From Gammaproteobacteria bacterium (lineage in GTDB: Bacteria; Pseudomonadota; Gammaproteobacteria; Pseudomonadales; Pseudohongiellaceae): a DNA stretch of 48,494 nucleotides. Both the position numbers and the translations under genes were made by a program. Shown in pieces: positions 16,853-26,453 of this stretch. Under the pieces are notes generated by a model that did no database searches, was not told where the DNA came from, and saw nothing but the letters and a program-made list of their open reading frames with translations. The number at the start of each line of letters is the position of its first letter. Positions within the stretch are counted from its first letter, which is position 1. The DNA lies in the NCBI GenBank assembly GCA_029242705.1, contig JAQWTK010000085.1, forward strand, positions 1 through 48,494. Reading direction: 5' to 3'.

Positions 16853-17284
16853 ATGAAAAGTTCAAAATTTAAAAAAGCGATCTATCTATTCGGCGGTATT
16901 CTTTTTTTGATCTATGTCGGTTGGGTTGTCGAATTTGAGGTCAATCTTGGTAGAAATCAACCAATGGGCGGAAACTCGATTGTTATTGCTACCTTTAATA
17001 ACGAGAATGAACGGCACGAGCGCGTATTGAGTGTAAGAGAGGTTAATGGAGAGAACTACATTGCTGCTAATCATTGGCCCCGCGCTTGGTATCGGCAAGC
17101 TATAGAAAATCCAAACGTTGAAGTAAAAATGGCTGGCGAAGAGGAGTTTGCAAATTACACTGCCGTACCATTAGTGGGAGAAGAAGATGCGCTTTTGAGA
17201 GAACGATATAGTCTAAGTTTTCGTTCACGAGCGCAGATGGGCTTTCCTCCTCGCTATTTTTTGCGTCTTGATCCTCGTCCATAG
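16853..17284 (+). CDS. Membrane-anchored nitroreductase/F420-type split-barrel protein (third of three)
   Basis: A 143-residue protein with an N-terminal transmembrane helix (about residues 9-27) and a short domain resembling deazaflavin (F420)-dependent nitroreductase-like proteins. The characteristic stretch is NGENYIAANHWPRAWYRQAI, then NPNVEVKMAGEEEFANYTAVPL and a helix with LLRERY. That family is small split beta-barrels binding flavin or F420; cofactor binding here is not certain, and the membrane anchor is unusual. It lies 37 bases upstream of the secreted protein gene at 17322, almost certainly in one operon. The related anchored barrels are at 3356 and 10098. Confidence 0.8.
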   Translation: MKSSKFKKAIYLFGGILFLIYVGWVVEFEVNLGRNQPMGGNSIVIATFNNENERHERVLSVREVNGENYIAANHWPRAWYRQAIENPNVEVKMAGEEEFANYTAVPLVGEEDALLRERYSLSFRSRAQMGFPPRYFLRLDPRP

Positions 17285-17321
17285 AGACAGAGATTCACTA
17301 AAAGTTTGAATGGTTTAGATA

Positions 17322-18338
17322 ATGAGTCCTCACTATTTAAGAATTTTTCTGTTCTGTTTTTTTGTGTGGTCTGGTCAAAAACCTTATTTGGCTGAGAGCT
17401 ACTCTGTACCTAAAACAGAATGGGGCCAGCCAGATTTGCAGGGCGTCTGGAATTTTTCTTCAACCGTACCAATGCAAAGGCCTAGCCAATTCGGTGATCG
17501 GCAGTTCTTAACGCAAGAAGAAGCAAAAAATGGATTCCTTCATTTTGAGTTAGGCGCAGGTGCTGGGATCGTGCCTCCTAATAGCACTGGTATTGAGTCT
17601 TATTACAATGATATTCGGGTCGATAATTCTGATGTTGATGGACGCGTGCGGACTTCTCATATTATTTATCCGCTGAATGGCCAAATTCCTCCGTTAGTTA
17701 AGGGCATAGAGAGGCGCCCTGGAGGTGTTGTACCAGCTGCAGGTAAACGACCTGTTCGCTTCGTTGTTGGGGGCATTGGAAGAGATGGGCCGGAAGACAG
17801 GGGACTTTCTGAGCGCTGTATAGTTGGGTTTAATCAAGGCCCACCATTTACGCCAAGCCTTTATAATAATCATGTACAAATTGTTCAAAATAAAGACCAT
17901 GTCGTGATTATGACCGAGATGATTCATGACGCGCGCATAGTAAAATTTAAAGATGTGTCGCCTTTAAATGCCTCATTAGTATTTTGGTCGGGAGATTCGG
18001 TAGGTAAATGGGAAGAAGATACATTGGTTGTTACAACGCAAAACTTTAATGGACTAACCCAGAGCTTTGATGGTTTCGGTTCGTCAAAAAATAGATTACT
18101 AATCGAACGTTTTACCAGAGTGGGACCGCATACGATTAATTATGAATTTATTATTGATGATCCGCTGACGTTCACAGATAGTTTAACTGCAGTTATCCCA
18201 ATGTCGAAGGTATCAGCACAACTATACGAATATGCATGCCATGAGGGGAACTATGGTATGGAAAATATGCTGCGTGCGGCGCGCAGAAGAGAAATTAACT
18301 CAGTTTCAGATACGGTCGCTGAAATTTTTCGCAGGTAG
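17322..18338 (+). CDS. Secreted protein of unknown function, intact paralogue of the broken gene at 8836-9859
   Basis: A 338-residue protein with a signal peptide (about residues 1-25). Family landmarks: WGQPDLQGVWNFSSTVPMQRP near the mature N-terminus, GLSERCIVGFNQGPPF, VQIVQNKDHVVIMTEMIHDARIV, a GDSVGKWEEDTLVVTTQNF segment and the C-terminal YEYACHEGNYGMENML. Such proteins are common in environmental proteobacteria, often in several copies, and I know of no established activity. The repeated WEEDTLVV and HDARIV strands suggest a beta-rich fold. It is the second gene of a pair with the anchored barrel protein and is closed by the terminator at 18371. Confidence 0.85.
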   Translation: MSPHYLRIFLFCFFVWSGQKPYLAESYSVPKTEWGQPDLQGVWNFSSTVPMQRPSQFGDRQFLTQEEAKNGFLHFELGAGAGIVPPNSTGIESYYNDIRVDNSDVDGRVRTSHIIYPLNGQIPPLVKGIERRPGGVVPAAGKRPVRFVVGGIGRDGPEDRGLSERCIVGFNQGPPFTPSLYNNHVQIVQNKDHVVIMTEMIHDARIVKFKDVSPLNASLVFWSGDSVGKWEEDTLVVTTQNFNGLTQSFDGFGSSKNRLLIERFTRVGPHTINYEFIIDDPLTFTDSLTAVIPMSKVSAQLYEYACHEGNYGMENMLRAARRREINSVSDTVAEIFRR

Positions 18339-18370
18339 ATTTCTAGTTTTTTTGCGCAAGCGATTTTAGA

Positions 18371-18398
18371 AAAAGCCGCTCAGTCTAGAGCGGCTTTT
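18371..18398. terminator. Strong bidirectional rho-independent terminator
   Basis: A perfect 10-base inverted repeat (AAAAGCCGCT and AGCGGCTTTT, arms 18371-18380 and 18389-18398) with an 8-base loop. GC-rich stems flanked by A and T runs work on both strands. It lies between the plus-strand gene ending at 18338 and the minus-strand gene ending at 18430. Confidence 0.92.
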
Positions 18399-18429
18399 CT
18401 ATGAACTATTTCTAACCGGCGAATAGTCT

Positions 18430-19419
18430 TTATGCGCTGATAGCCCGCTTGACCAAATTTTGCATCAATGGAATTTTAAATCCATTGTGAGCAAGTGGTC
18501 TCGCTCCTTCCGTGGCGAGTTGTGCCACAGCTTGGGCTGTTTGTTCACTCTTGGGTTGGCCTTGAATAGCATTTTCTATGGCAGTTAAGCGGCGTGGTGT
18601 AGTTTGAACCGCTCCCGCTACGACTCGGGAATCAGAGATATTACCCCCACTAATTTTAAAAGCTGCGGCAATGTTTACCAACGAAAAGTCCCAAACGTTG
18701 CGATCTGCAACTTTTTCCCAATAAAAAGTAGCGCCAGCCCAGCTACTCGGAATTCTAACCGAAGTTAGAATATCGCCAGGGCGCAAGATTGTTGTGTTTT
18801 CAATATCATTAGCAGGTCCAACAAAAAACTCTTCAGCTGAAACCACTTGCTCTCCAGATGAATTGCGAATCACCATAGAGGCATCCAGAGCAACTAGCGC
18901 AGAAGAAGTGTCCGATGCGCCAGCGGCTACGCAACGACTAGTATCAAACAATGCGTGTTCACGATTCATACCCTCAGGCGTATCTGCATAGCAAAGGTTC
19001 CCTCCAGCGCGATAGCACGATAAACCACGCCGGTAATACCAGCACCGAACATCCTGAGATACATTTCCGCCGAGCGTTCCTATATTACGTATTTGAGGGC
19101 TAGCTACTACCGAAGCGGCTTTAGTAAGCAACGAATAGCGACCCCTAAGTAATTCATTATTCACTATTTCTGTTAGTGTTGTCAGAGCGCCGATTTCCAC
19201 TCCATCTCCTGTCTCTCGAATCCCTCTGAGTTGCTCTATAGCGCTTAGGTCGATAAGAGCGTCAACAGATTTAGCTCGGTCTTTTAGCCAGCCATAAGTA
19301 TCTTGGCCGCCCCCAACTAACCAACCTCTATCGGCATAGCGGCTTGCTATCTCAAGTGCATCGTCGACTTGCACTGGTTGGTAAAGCTCCATATTTGGCA
19401 TTACGTCATGTGATGGCAT
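18430..19419 (-). CDS. FAD and [4Fe-4S] subunit of a PaoABC-type molybdenum hydroxylase
   Basis: A 329-residue medium subunit of the xanthine dehydrogenase family. The FAD-binding motifs are VGGGQDTYGWLKD (35-47) and ASPQIRNIGTLGGNV (106-120). Directly after comes a cysteine-rich insert with Cys126, Cys135, Cys143 and Cys163. This insert is absent from ordinary xanthine dehydrogenase FAD subunits but present in PaoB (YagS) and 4-hydroxybenzoyl-CoA reductase, where it binds a [4Fe-4S] cluster; binding here is inferred. The protein passes electrons from the [2Fe-2S] subunit to FAD. It is the last gene of the three-gene operon, 8 bases after the Moco subunit gene, and the terminator at 18371 ends the transcript. 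Confidence 0.9.
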   Translation of the reverse strand: MPSHDVMPNMELYQPVQVDDALEIASRYADRGWLVGGGQDTYGWLKDRAKSVDALIDLSAIEQLRGIRETGDGVEIGALTTLTEIVNNELLRGRYSLLTKAASVVASPQIRNIGTLGGNVSQDVRCWYYRRGLSCYRAGGNLCYADTPEGMNREHALFDTSRCVAAGASDTSSALVALDASMVIRNSSGEQVVSAEEFFVGPANDIENTTILRPGDILTSVRIPSSWAGATFYWEKVADRNVWDFSLVNIAAAFKISGGNISDSRVVAGAVQTTPRRLTAIENAIQGQPKSEQTAQAVAQLATEGARPLAHNGFKIPLMQNLVKRAISA

Positions 19420-19427
19420 AGTGCACC

Positions 19428-21866
19428 TCAGAAAGTATTAGTTTTAAGTGATTTAGTGCTGTACTCATTCCCGGCTAAGTGATCAATGATCATATCCGTC
19501 GTTGTCGGTGCTGTATTAAAAAGATGGCCGTCCAACGCATCGGTTATAGCACTGGCCAGAGCAGCAGCCATTGCACCTTGAGTGGGTTCCCCGATACCTC
19601 GTCCGCCTGTCGGGTTTTGAGGGTCAGGAATATTTACTGCTTGCTGAATTGTTTCTACTGGCACGTCCATGTTGGTAGGAGGTTTGTTCTGATAAAGGCC
19701 AGTATTTGCAGGCAAACCATTCTGGGGGTCGTAAACATGGCGCTCTAGATTAGTTAAACCTACGCCCCAAACCATCCCGCCTCGCATTGAATTGGCAAAG
19801 TTTTTGGGGTGCTGCACTGTCCCGCAATCAGCAACTGCTGTGTAATCCTTAATTTCGATCTTGCCCGTGTCAGTATCTAATTCAATTTCACAAAAGCCCA
19901 CAATATTGCCCGGGGGTTGACCTTGTCCGGGAATATTGTCTTTAGCGACACCAACTAATCCAGTACCTGCAACGCCCTGCGTCGCAAGTTGAGTCAAAGG
20001 GTTAATGTCTTCGGGGTATACAGAGCCATCGTATTTTTCGCCCAACTCAATAGCGCGTTGCGCAGTTTGTGCGTAAGTAAGACCAATTGCATTATTGTCA
20101 GATCGAAATACACGTTGATCTCCAATCTCATAGTCTTCGGGTTCTCCACCGAGATCCATTGCCGCTATCTCTTTCATCTTGGTGATCAGATCTTGGCCTG
20201 CTACCCAGTTGGTACGGGCATGAGTAAAGATGGTATTGCTGCCACCTTGTCCAGAGCTATGCGGAAGATGACGATCAGACCGGCCCCGATGAATTTCACA
20301 TCTCTCCCATGGCATTTGCATAACCTCTGCCGCTGTGCGCGCGTTTGACGCATAGGAATAAGTACCTAAATTTCCGACCCCAGAGTGAATGTGCAGAGTT
20401 CCGTCTGGTGTAATACGCAATAAGCCGTCATACCCGCGTCCTCCTGCCCCGTGATAGCCTATACCTACACCGATACCGCGCTTCTTGCTCCCACCAATAT
20501 CACGCGACTGAGTTTCACGTTCCTCCCAATTAAATTCGCGACGCCCTTGGTCGAGTGCTTCCGCGATAAATGAGCTAGTAACTGGTCCTTGGCTTCCTCC
20601 TTGATAGCCATCGCTGCGAAGAGCGTTTATTCGGCGGAAGTCAACACGGTCTATTCCAACCGCGGTTGCGACCTTATCAGTCATCGGTGCAAGTACTGCA
20701 GCCATTTCATTTTGTCCTGGTCCGCGTTGTGCCCCCCTCGGTGTAGTATTAGTGTAAACAGAGATACCTCTATAGCGCATGGCTTCAGGTTGCAAACAGA
20801 CTGTTACGTGTTGCGCCGATGAGTTGCCGCTACCTCCACCGGTAGCCCCGCCATCATTTACAATTGCTAAATCAACGCCGCACACTTTGCCATCTTCCTT
20901 CACGCCAATTTTTATCCAACCTTGAATTCCTGAGCGAGCCGAACCAATATAAAATTCTTGCTCCCGCGTAATACGCAGTTGAACTGGACGATTTAGTACG
21001 CGCGAGAAATTACCAGTAATGGCCATAAACGGGTAGGGACCGATCTTGGATCCAAAACCGCCGCCGGTTGCCTCATTAATGAATACTAAGTCAGCAAGAT
21101 CTATATTTAGCATTCGAGCTAGGCCAGCATTATTAGCACTTTGAGATTGCGAGGACCCATGGAAATAGCATTTGCCATTTTCCCAGTAGGCCATACAAGT
21201 CCTAGCTTCTAAGGAGTGATGTGGATAACCGATGGTAACAAAAGGCTCCTCAACGATTGCCGCCGCTTCTGAAAATGCTGCGTCTAGGTCGCCAAATTCC
21301 CATTCTGTGGTAAATTCACCACCTTCTGGGTTTTGACCAGAGCGCATTGCATCTATAGCAGACTGAGGCCATTTTATATCCTTTATTTCGGCCCCTATAA
21401 TTGGAGTTCCCTCCGGCCCTTCTTCTCTAGTCCTAACCAGAACGTTGCCTTCTGGGTAAGCGTTTTTGCCCCCTGGTGTTAGACTTTCGAGAGGGTCAGT
21501 AACAAAGTCTCTTCGTTCAAAGTCTATGCGGATTCGGTCTATTGCGGATTCTGCAATTTCTTCTGTTATCGCAGCAACTGCCAGGATAGGTTGCCCAACG
21601 TAAGTGACATAGTCAGAGGCTAATGCTGGGTTACTGGGAGGTGTGCTGGGAGGGAGGTCATCAGCAGTAAATACCCCAACCACCCCATCCATTCTTAGTG
21701 CTTCTGAAGCATCAATGTTTACTACGCGACCACTTGGAAGTGGGCTCGTTAAGAGGCGAGCAAAGACCATACCTTCAGCTTTATAATCTTCCGCATACTT
21801 AATTTCACCCGTGACCTTGCCAGGCACATCGGGTGGTACAAAATCGCGTCCTATATGTAAGCTCAT
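19428..21866 (-). CDS. Molybdopterin (Moco) catalytic subunit of a PaoABC-type hydroxylase
   Basis: An 812-residue large subunit of the xanthine dehydrogenase/aldehyde oxidase family. The N-terminal domain begins IGRDFVPPDVPGKVTGEIKYAED; Moco-binding motifs include NEATGGGFGSKIG and TTPRGAQRGPGQNEM. The catalytic base is Glu760 in GRGIGEPTQGA. It hydroxylates an aldehyde or N-heterocycle with water as oxygen donor; the substrate is unknown, but the cluster layout points to a periplasmic aldehyde oxidoreductase. Its start overlaps the small-subunit gene by 4 bases (ATGA), and it has no signal of its own, so it would be carried out by the Tat signal of that subunit. MoeA, needed for the cofactor, is encoded at 27416. 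No PaoD/XdhC-like chaperone is in the window. Confidence 0.93.
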   Translation of the reverse strand: MSLHIGRDFVPPDVPGKVTGEIKYAEDYKAEGMVFARLLTSPLPSGRVVNIDASEALRMDGVVGVFTADDLPPSTPPSNPALASDYVTYVGQPILAVAAITEEIAESAIDRIRIDFERRDFVTDPLESLTPGGKNAYPEGNVLVRTREEGPEGTPIIGAEIKDIKWPQSAIDAMRSGQNPEGGEFTTEWEFGDLDAAFSEAAAIVEEPFVTIGYPHHSLEARTCMAYWENGKCYFHGSSQSQSANNAGLARMLNIDLADLVFINEATGGGFGSKIGPYPFMAITGNFSRVLNRPVQLRITREQEFYIGSARSGIQGWIKIGVKEDGKVCGVDLAIVNDGGATGGGSGNSSAQHVTVCLQPEAMRYRGISVYTNTTPRGAQRGPGQNEMAAVLAPMTDKVATAVGIDRVDFRRINALRSDGYQGGSQGPVTSSFIAEALDQGRREFNWEERETQSRDIGGSKKRGIGVGIGYHGAGGRGYDGLLRITPDGTLHIHSGVGNLGTYSYASNARTAAEVMQMPWERCEIHRGRSDRHLPHSSGQGGSNTIFTHARTNWVAGQDLITKMKEIAAMDLGGEPEDYEIGDQRVFRSDNNAIGLTYAQTAQRAIELGEKYDGSVYPEDINPLTQLATQGVAGTGLVGVAKDNIPGQGQPPGNIVGFCEIELDTDTGKIEIKDYTAVADCGTVQHPKNFANSMRGGMVWGVGLTNLERHVYDPQNGLPANTGLYQNKPPTNMDVPVETIQQAVNIPDPQNPTGGRGIGEPTQGAMAAALASAITDALDGHLFNTAPTTTDMIIDHLAGNEYSTKSLKTNTF

Positions 21867-22447
21867 GCTAATTGCCCCGAGGCGCGCAATACGCCATTAA
21901 TGTAATGTTCATAGGCTCCGCAGCGACATAAATTTCCAGATAATGCCGCACGAACTTCTTCTCTCGTTGGCTGGGCGTTGTTGTTCAGTAATCCGACCGC
22001 TGACATAACCTGGCCAGGCGTGCAGAAACCACATTGTGGGGAGTTTTCAGCGATAAAGGCTTGCTGCACAGAGTGTAATGTGCCATCTGCCTCTTTTACT
22101 CCTTCAATAGAGATAACTGCTTTATCCTTCACATTATGTGTTAGTACTGAGCAGGAATAGTTTGGAATACCATCAATTAATACAGTGCAAGCACCGCATT
22201 CTCCTCGGTTACAGCCTATTTTGGTTCCTGTCAAATCGAGCTTATAACGAAGGGTGTGGGCGAGGGTTTCTGAAGGTAAAACATCTACGGGCCGAGTTCG
22301 TCCATTTATATTAAGGTTTATTAAGCGCTCCGCGGCACCAGCGCCTTGTTGGGCTTGGGCGAGATAAATGCCTGTCCCTGCCGAAACGGCGGCACCAGAG
22401 AAAATGACGCCTTTTATAAAACGTCTGCGAGTTAGTTTTGAGTTCAC
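21863..22447 (-). CDS. Tat-exported [2Fe-2S] subunit of a PaoABC-type hydroxylase
   Basis: A 194-residue small subunit. The Tat signal is RRRFIKG (residues 7-13) followed by a hydrophobic stretch ending AQAQ. The plant-type cluster ligands are Cys79, Cys84, Cys87 and Cys99, and the second cluster uses Cys139, Cys142, Cys174 and Cys176 (CGFCTPGQ; CRCGAYEHY). Among molybdenum hydroxylases a Tat signal on this subunit is characteristic of PaoA (YagT), which exports the whole trimer. It is the first gene of the operon. Gene order here is small, Moco, FAD, whereas E. coli paoABC is small, FAD, Moco. The promoter should lie in 22448-22665, where I saw no firm boxes. Confidence 0.93.
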   Translation of the reverse strand: MNSKLTRRRFIKGVIFSGAAVSAGTGIYLAQAQQGAGAAERLINLNINGRTRPVDVLPSETLAHTLRYKLDLTGTKIGCNRGECGACTVLIDGIPNYSCSVLTHNVKDKAVISIEGVKEADGTLHSVQQAFIAENSPQCGFCTPGQVMSAVGLLNNNAQPTREEVRAALSGNLCRCGAYEHYINGVLRASGQLA

Positions 22448-22644
22448 GTAATTAGTCCCGTTTTTATTATTAGAATACGCTAGATTTTATTGAAGTTGAG
22501 ACACCTCTTTCTTTGATATTCAACTAAATTCAACAGTAGTCTTTTTGACCGTGAAAAGCAACATAAGTAGTGCTTAGCATCTCCGAAAAAGGCGTTAAAA
22601 GACTGTACTTCGGTTAAAGAATTCTTCGCTTTGCTTATTGGGGC

Positions 22645-22661
22645 CACTTTCATTGAAAGTG
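22645..22661. other. Small hairpin just after uvrA
   Basis: CACTTTC and GAAAGTG pair perfectly around ATT, starting 5 bases after the uvrA stop codon. No T-run follows on the minus strand, so it is at best a weak terminator or a transcript-end stabiliser. The rest of 22448-22665 held nothing I could recognise. Confidence 0.3.
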
Positions 22662-22665
22662 CAGT

Positions 22666-25503
22666 TTATTTCTTGTCGTAGAGTACCTTTTTTAAAAAAA
22701 CACCCGTATGAGATTTCTTATTTGTTGCTATGTCTTCTGGAGTGCCAGTGGCAATAATATTGCCACCGCCGCTGCCACCTTCCGGTCCAAGGTCGACTAC
22801 CCAGTCTGCAGTTTTGATTACATCCAGATTATGCTCGATAACAACGATCGTATTGCCCTGGTCTCTGAGGTGATGCAAAACAGCTAACAATTGGCGAATA
22901 TCTTGAAAGTGAAGTCCGGTGGTAGGTTCATCTAATATATAAAGAGTTTTACCCGTGTCTCGTTTTGATAATTCTCTAGAGAGTTTGACGCGTTGCGCTT
23001 CACCACCGGACAGAGTTGTTGCCGCCTGTCCAAGTTTTATATATGAAAGCCCAACATCTACCAACGTTTGGAGTTTTCGGGATATTGCAGGAATAGCATC
23101 AAAAAATTCTCTAGCATCTTCAACTGTAAGGTTTAGAACTTCACTAATGTTCAACCCCTTGTATTTTACGTCTAGGGTTTCCCGGTTGTAGCGTTTACCT
23201 TTGCAGATATCGCAAGAAACATATACATCAGGTAGAAAGTGCATTTCTACCTTTACTACGCCATCGCCCTGACAAGCTTCACATCTGCCGCCCTTCACAT
23301 TAAAACTGAAGCGACCCGGCTTATAACCGCGAGTTCGAGCTTCTTGGGTTTCAGAAAATAGTTCTCGGACCGGCGTGAAGATTCCAGTATAGGTTGCGGG
23401 GTTGGAGCGGGGGGTGCGGCCAATAGGGCTTTGATCTATATCTACTACTTTGTCTAAAAATTCTAAACCATTAATGGCTTGGAAAGGAGCTGGATTTAGT
23501 GTTGATGCATTGTTTAGTTTTGTCGCAGTAATTGGATAGAGCGTGCTATTGATTAATGTTGATTTACCAGAACCGGAAACTCCCGTGACACAAGTTAGCA
23601 AGCCAACAGGTAACGATAGATTAACGCCGTTTAAATTATTTCCACTAGCGCCTTTTAGAATAAGTAATTCTTTCTCATTGTACGACGCACGTTTCTTTGG
23701 GATAGGAATTCTCTCTTTACCGCTTAAAAATTTCCCGGTCAAAGACTTTTTGTTTTGCTCGATTTCTTTTATTGCTCCTTCGGCAACAATGCTTCCGCCG
23801 TGCACGCCTGCTCCTGGGCCGATGTCTATAATATGATCTGCACTGCGAATCGCTTCTTCGTCATGTTCTACTACGATGACGGTGTTACCAAGGTCTCGCA
23901 AATGGAAAAGAGTATTTAGAAGTCGGTTATTGTCCCGCTGGTGAAGGCCAATTGAAGGCTCGTCGAGGATGTACATTACACCTACCAGACCTGCACCGAT
24001 TTGGCTAGCTAGACGAATGCGCTGCGCTTCGCCACCGGATAATGTATCAGCGCTGCGATTTAAGGTTAGGTAATTCAGGCCTACGTCCTCTAAAAATTTC
24101 AAACGACTTTTAAGTTCTTTTAACACTTTTTCAGCAATTGTTGCTCTTTTGCCTGAGAGCTTAAGTTTGGTGAAATATTCTAGTGCTTTGGTTACGGTCA
24201 TTTCCGTAATATTTGGCAAATTGATGCCCTTTACTAAGACGAAGCGAGCGTCCTTGCGAAGTCTTGTTCCATCGCATTCGGGGCAGGCCTGGGAGCTAAG
24301 AAATTTAGCTAGTGCTTCACGTACCATATTAGATTCAGTTTCTCGATAACGGCGCTCCATATTTGGCAAAATCCCTTCAAAAGGCCAATTGCGAGTGTAG
24401 GTATTACCTTTATCATTCACATAACTGAAATTAATAGTTTCCTTACCGCTGCCATACAAAATAATATTCCGATGCTTTTTGGAAAAACTCTTAAATGGAA
24501 CGTCTAGCGCAAAGCCATAGTGTTCGGAGAGCGAGCTTAACATCTGGAAATACCATATGTTTCGTCTGTCCCAGCCTCGTATTGCCCCTTCAGCCAGAGA
24601 TAAAGTTTCGTCAATAATGATTTTAGATTCGTCAAAGAATTGTTTTAGGCCTAACCCATCACAATTTTCGCAAGCGCCTGCGGGACTATTAAAGGAGAAG
24701 AGTTTAGGTTCTAATTCAGTGATGCTGTGTCCACACTTTGGGCAAGCAAAAAGAGAGGAGAACACCATATCCTCTGAATGCTCTTTATCTTCCATAAGGC
24801 ATACTGTCGCTAGCCCATCAGCGAGTTGAGTCGCGGTTTCGAAGCTCTCGGCTAAACGCTGTTCAATTCCATCCTTGATTTTTAATCGATCGATAACTAC
24901 ATCAATCGAGTGTTTTTTATTTTTTTCTAATTCTGGTGGATAATCAATTTCACAAAGAAGGCCGTCAACTCGAGCTCTAATAAAACCACTAGTTCTTAAC
25001 TCATCAAAGACATGTAGATGCTCTCCTTTGCGTTCGCGAATTATAGGGGCTAGGACCATAATGCGTGCGCCTGTAGGAAAACCCATAACTTGGTCTACCA
25101 TTTGGCTGATAGTTTGTGCCTCTAGCTTAATTTTATGTTCAGGGCAAAAAGGCTCCCCGACTCTTGCGAATAATAGTCTTAAATAATCATAAATTTCCGT
25201 AATTGTTCCAACGGTTGAGCGAGGATTATGTGAAGTAGATTTCTGTTCTATCGAGATAGCTGGGGATAGACCCTCTATATGATCAAGATCGGGTTTTTCC
25301 ATCATTGAAAGGAATTGACGCGCGTAAGTTGATAGTGACTCGACATAGCGACGCTGACCTTCGGCATAAAGTGTATCGAAAGCCAATGATGATTTTCCGG
25401 AGCCAGATAATCCCGTTATTACAATTAATTTATCTCGAGGGATCGTAAGATTGATGTTTTTTAAATTGTGGGTGCGTGCACCTCGAATAACTATCTGCCC
25501 CAT
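22666..25503 (-). CDS. uvrA: Excinuclease ABC subunit A
   Basis: The DNA damage-recognition ATPase of nucleotide excision repair; it loads UvrB at lesions. The 945 residues are close to the usual length. Both ABC modules are complete: Walker [10 protein letters not shown] near residue 32 and GVSGSGKST near residue 640, with two [11 protein letters not shown] signatures and ILDEPxxGLHxxD Walker B regions. Zinc-finger cysteines are seen in CPKCGHSI with CENCDGLG and in CEACQGDG with CDICKGKRY. It is divergent from ssb, the common gammaproteobacterial arrangement. I looked for a LexA box (CTGT-N8-ACAG) in 25504-25701 and found none, so SOS control is not supported by sequence. Confidence 0.98.
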   Translation of the reverse strand: MGQIVIRGARTHNLKNINLTIPRDKLIVITGLSGSGKSSLAFDTLYAEGQRRYVESLSTYARQFLSMMEKPDLDHIEGLSPAISIEQKSTSHNPRSTVGTITEIYDYLRLLFARVGEPFCPEHKIKLEAQTISQMVDQVMGFPTGARIMVLAPIIRERKGEHLHVFDELRTSGFIRARVDGLLCEIDYPPELEKNKKHSIDVVIDRLKIKDGIEQRLAESFETATQLADGLATVCLMEDKEHSEDMVFSSLFACPKCGHSITELEPKLFSFNSPAGACENCDGLGLKQFFDESKIIIDETLSLAEGAIRGWDRRNIWYFQMLSSLSEHYGFALDVPFKSFSKKHRNIILYGSGKETINFSYVNDKGNTYTRNWPFEGILPNMERRYRETESNMVREALAKFLSSQACPECDGTRLRKDARFVLVKGINLPNITEMTVTKALEYFTKLKLSGKRATIAEKVLKELKSRLKFLEDVGLNYLTLNRSADTLSGGEAQRIRLASQIGAGLVGVMYILDEPSIGLHQRDNNRLLNTLFHLRDLGNTVIVVEHDEEAIRSADHIIDIGPGAGVHGGSIVAEGAIKEIEQNKKSLTGKFLSGKERIPIPKKRASYNEKELLILKGASGNNLNGVNLSLPVGLLTCVTGVSGSGKSTLINSTLYPITATKLNNASTLNPAPFQAINGLEFLDKVVDIDQSPIGRTPRSNPATYTGIFTPVRELFSETQEARTRGYKPGRFSFNVKGGRCEACQGDGVVKVEMHFLPDVYVSCDICKGKRYNRETLDVKYKGLNISEVLNLTVEDAREFFDAIPAISRKLQTLVDVGLSYIKLGQAATTLSGGEAQRVKLSRELSKRDTGKTLYILDEPTTGLHFQDIRQLLAVLHHLRDQGNTIVVIEHNLDVIKTADWVVDLGPEGGSGGGNIIATGTPEDIATNKKSHTGVFLKKVLYDKK

Positions 25504-25691
25504 GAACCCCTCAAAACCTTAGAGAAAAACGACCCATTATCTTCAATTAAAGCCGATAGGGCAAAGCTTCAGCTAATAATATTTGGAAAGAGCTTGGAGC
25601 CACTTTTTCTTTTCCTTTAATCTTGTCTTATATCTCCTAATCGTGAATACGATAGTATAGACTTACACCTTTATCTATTTGATCCGAAAAT

Positions 25692-25696
25692 GGAGG
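25692..25696 (+). promoter_or_regulatory. Ribosome binding site that fixes the GTG start of ssb
   Basis: GGAGG at 25692-25696 lies 5 bases before the GTG at 25702. The upstream in-frame ATG at 25690 overlaps this site and has no ribosome site of its own. Confidence 0.75.
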
Positions 25697-25701
25697 CTAG
25701 C

Positions 25702-26175
25702 GTGGCAAGTCGAGGAGTTAATAAGGTAATTCTAGTGGGTAATGTTGGAAATGATCCAGAAGTTAGGTATATGCCAAACGGGAATGCGGTGGCTAATATC
25801 TCGGTAGCTACTAGCGATACATGGAAAGATCGGAATACTGGGGATCAACAAGAGCGGACAGAATGGCATAGAGTCGTTTTTTTCAATCGTTTGGCAGAAA
25901 TAGTAGAGCAGTATGTTAAAAAAGGTTCCAAACTTTATTTGGAAGGGCGACTGCAGACTCGCTCTTGGGAGCAAGATGGGGTTAAGCGGTATAGCACCGA
26001 AATTGTTGCTAGTGAGATGCAAATGCTAGATAGTCGTGGAGGTGGGAACGCGAATCAGGATTTTGGAGATCAACAAAGTGCTGCACCAGTGGAGTCTGCG
26101 CAAAAACCGGCAGAGGCCTCGCAACCTAATACGCCCGGTAATTTTGATAACTTCGACGACGATATACCTTTTTAG
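25702..26175 (+). CDS. ssb: Single-stranded DNA-binding protein
   Basis: A homotetrameric single-strand binding protein for replication, repair and recombination. From the GTG at 25702 it has 157 residues and begins [22 protein letters not shown], the usual family start; an ATG four codons upstream would add MEAS, but the GGAGG ribosome site lies within that extension, so GTG was chosen. The OB fold covers about residues 1-110, followed by a flexible Gln/Pro/Ala linker. The terminal DNFDDDIPF is the acidic tip that binds partner proteins such as RecQ, RecO and PriA. It is divergent from uvrA. Confidence 0.97.
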   Translation: MASRGVNKVILVGNVGNDPEVRYMPNGNAVANISVATSDTWKDRNTGDQQERTEWHRVVFFNRLAEIVEQYVKKGSKLYLEGRLQTRSWEQDGVKRYSTEIVASEMQMLDSRGGGNANQDFGDQQSAAPVESAQKPAEASQPNTPGNFDNFDDDIPF

Positions 26176-26453
26176 ATTTTTATCATTTTATTTGTAATAT
26201 TAGTCTTTAAATGATCGGCCCAGGAATTTTTGAGAGGGGTTTTTCTGAATTTTTGAATCGTTGTATTGAAGCATTGGAAAGATTTTTTAACTTAAAGATA
26301 TCTTTACCTACTTTCAATTTCCTTTCTTTGAAAAATAAAGAGACGCTTAGCAGGTTGCTGGTAATTACCGTCATGCTTGACTTCCGCGCATGTTCACCTA
26401 AAGTTCGAGATCTATGTTAATTATTTTCTTCTGAAAACAAGCGAGCAGATGGC

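Noticed and set aside
25504-25701. LexA (SOS) box between uvrA and ssb
   Set aside because: Looked for CTGT-N8-ACAG and found no match, though uvrA and ssb are often SOS-controlled elsewhere.
26211-26420. A 69-residue open frame between ssb and the RmlD-like gene
   Set aside because: No ribosome site, no recognisable motif, and an implausible composition; treated as chance in an AT-rich spacer.
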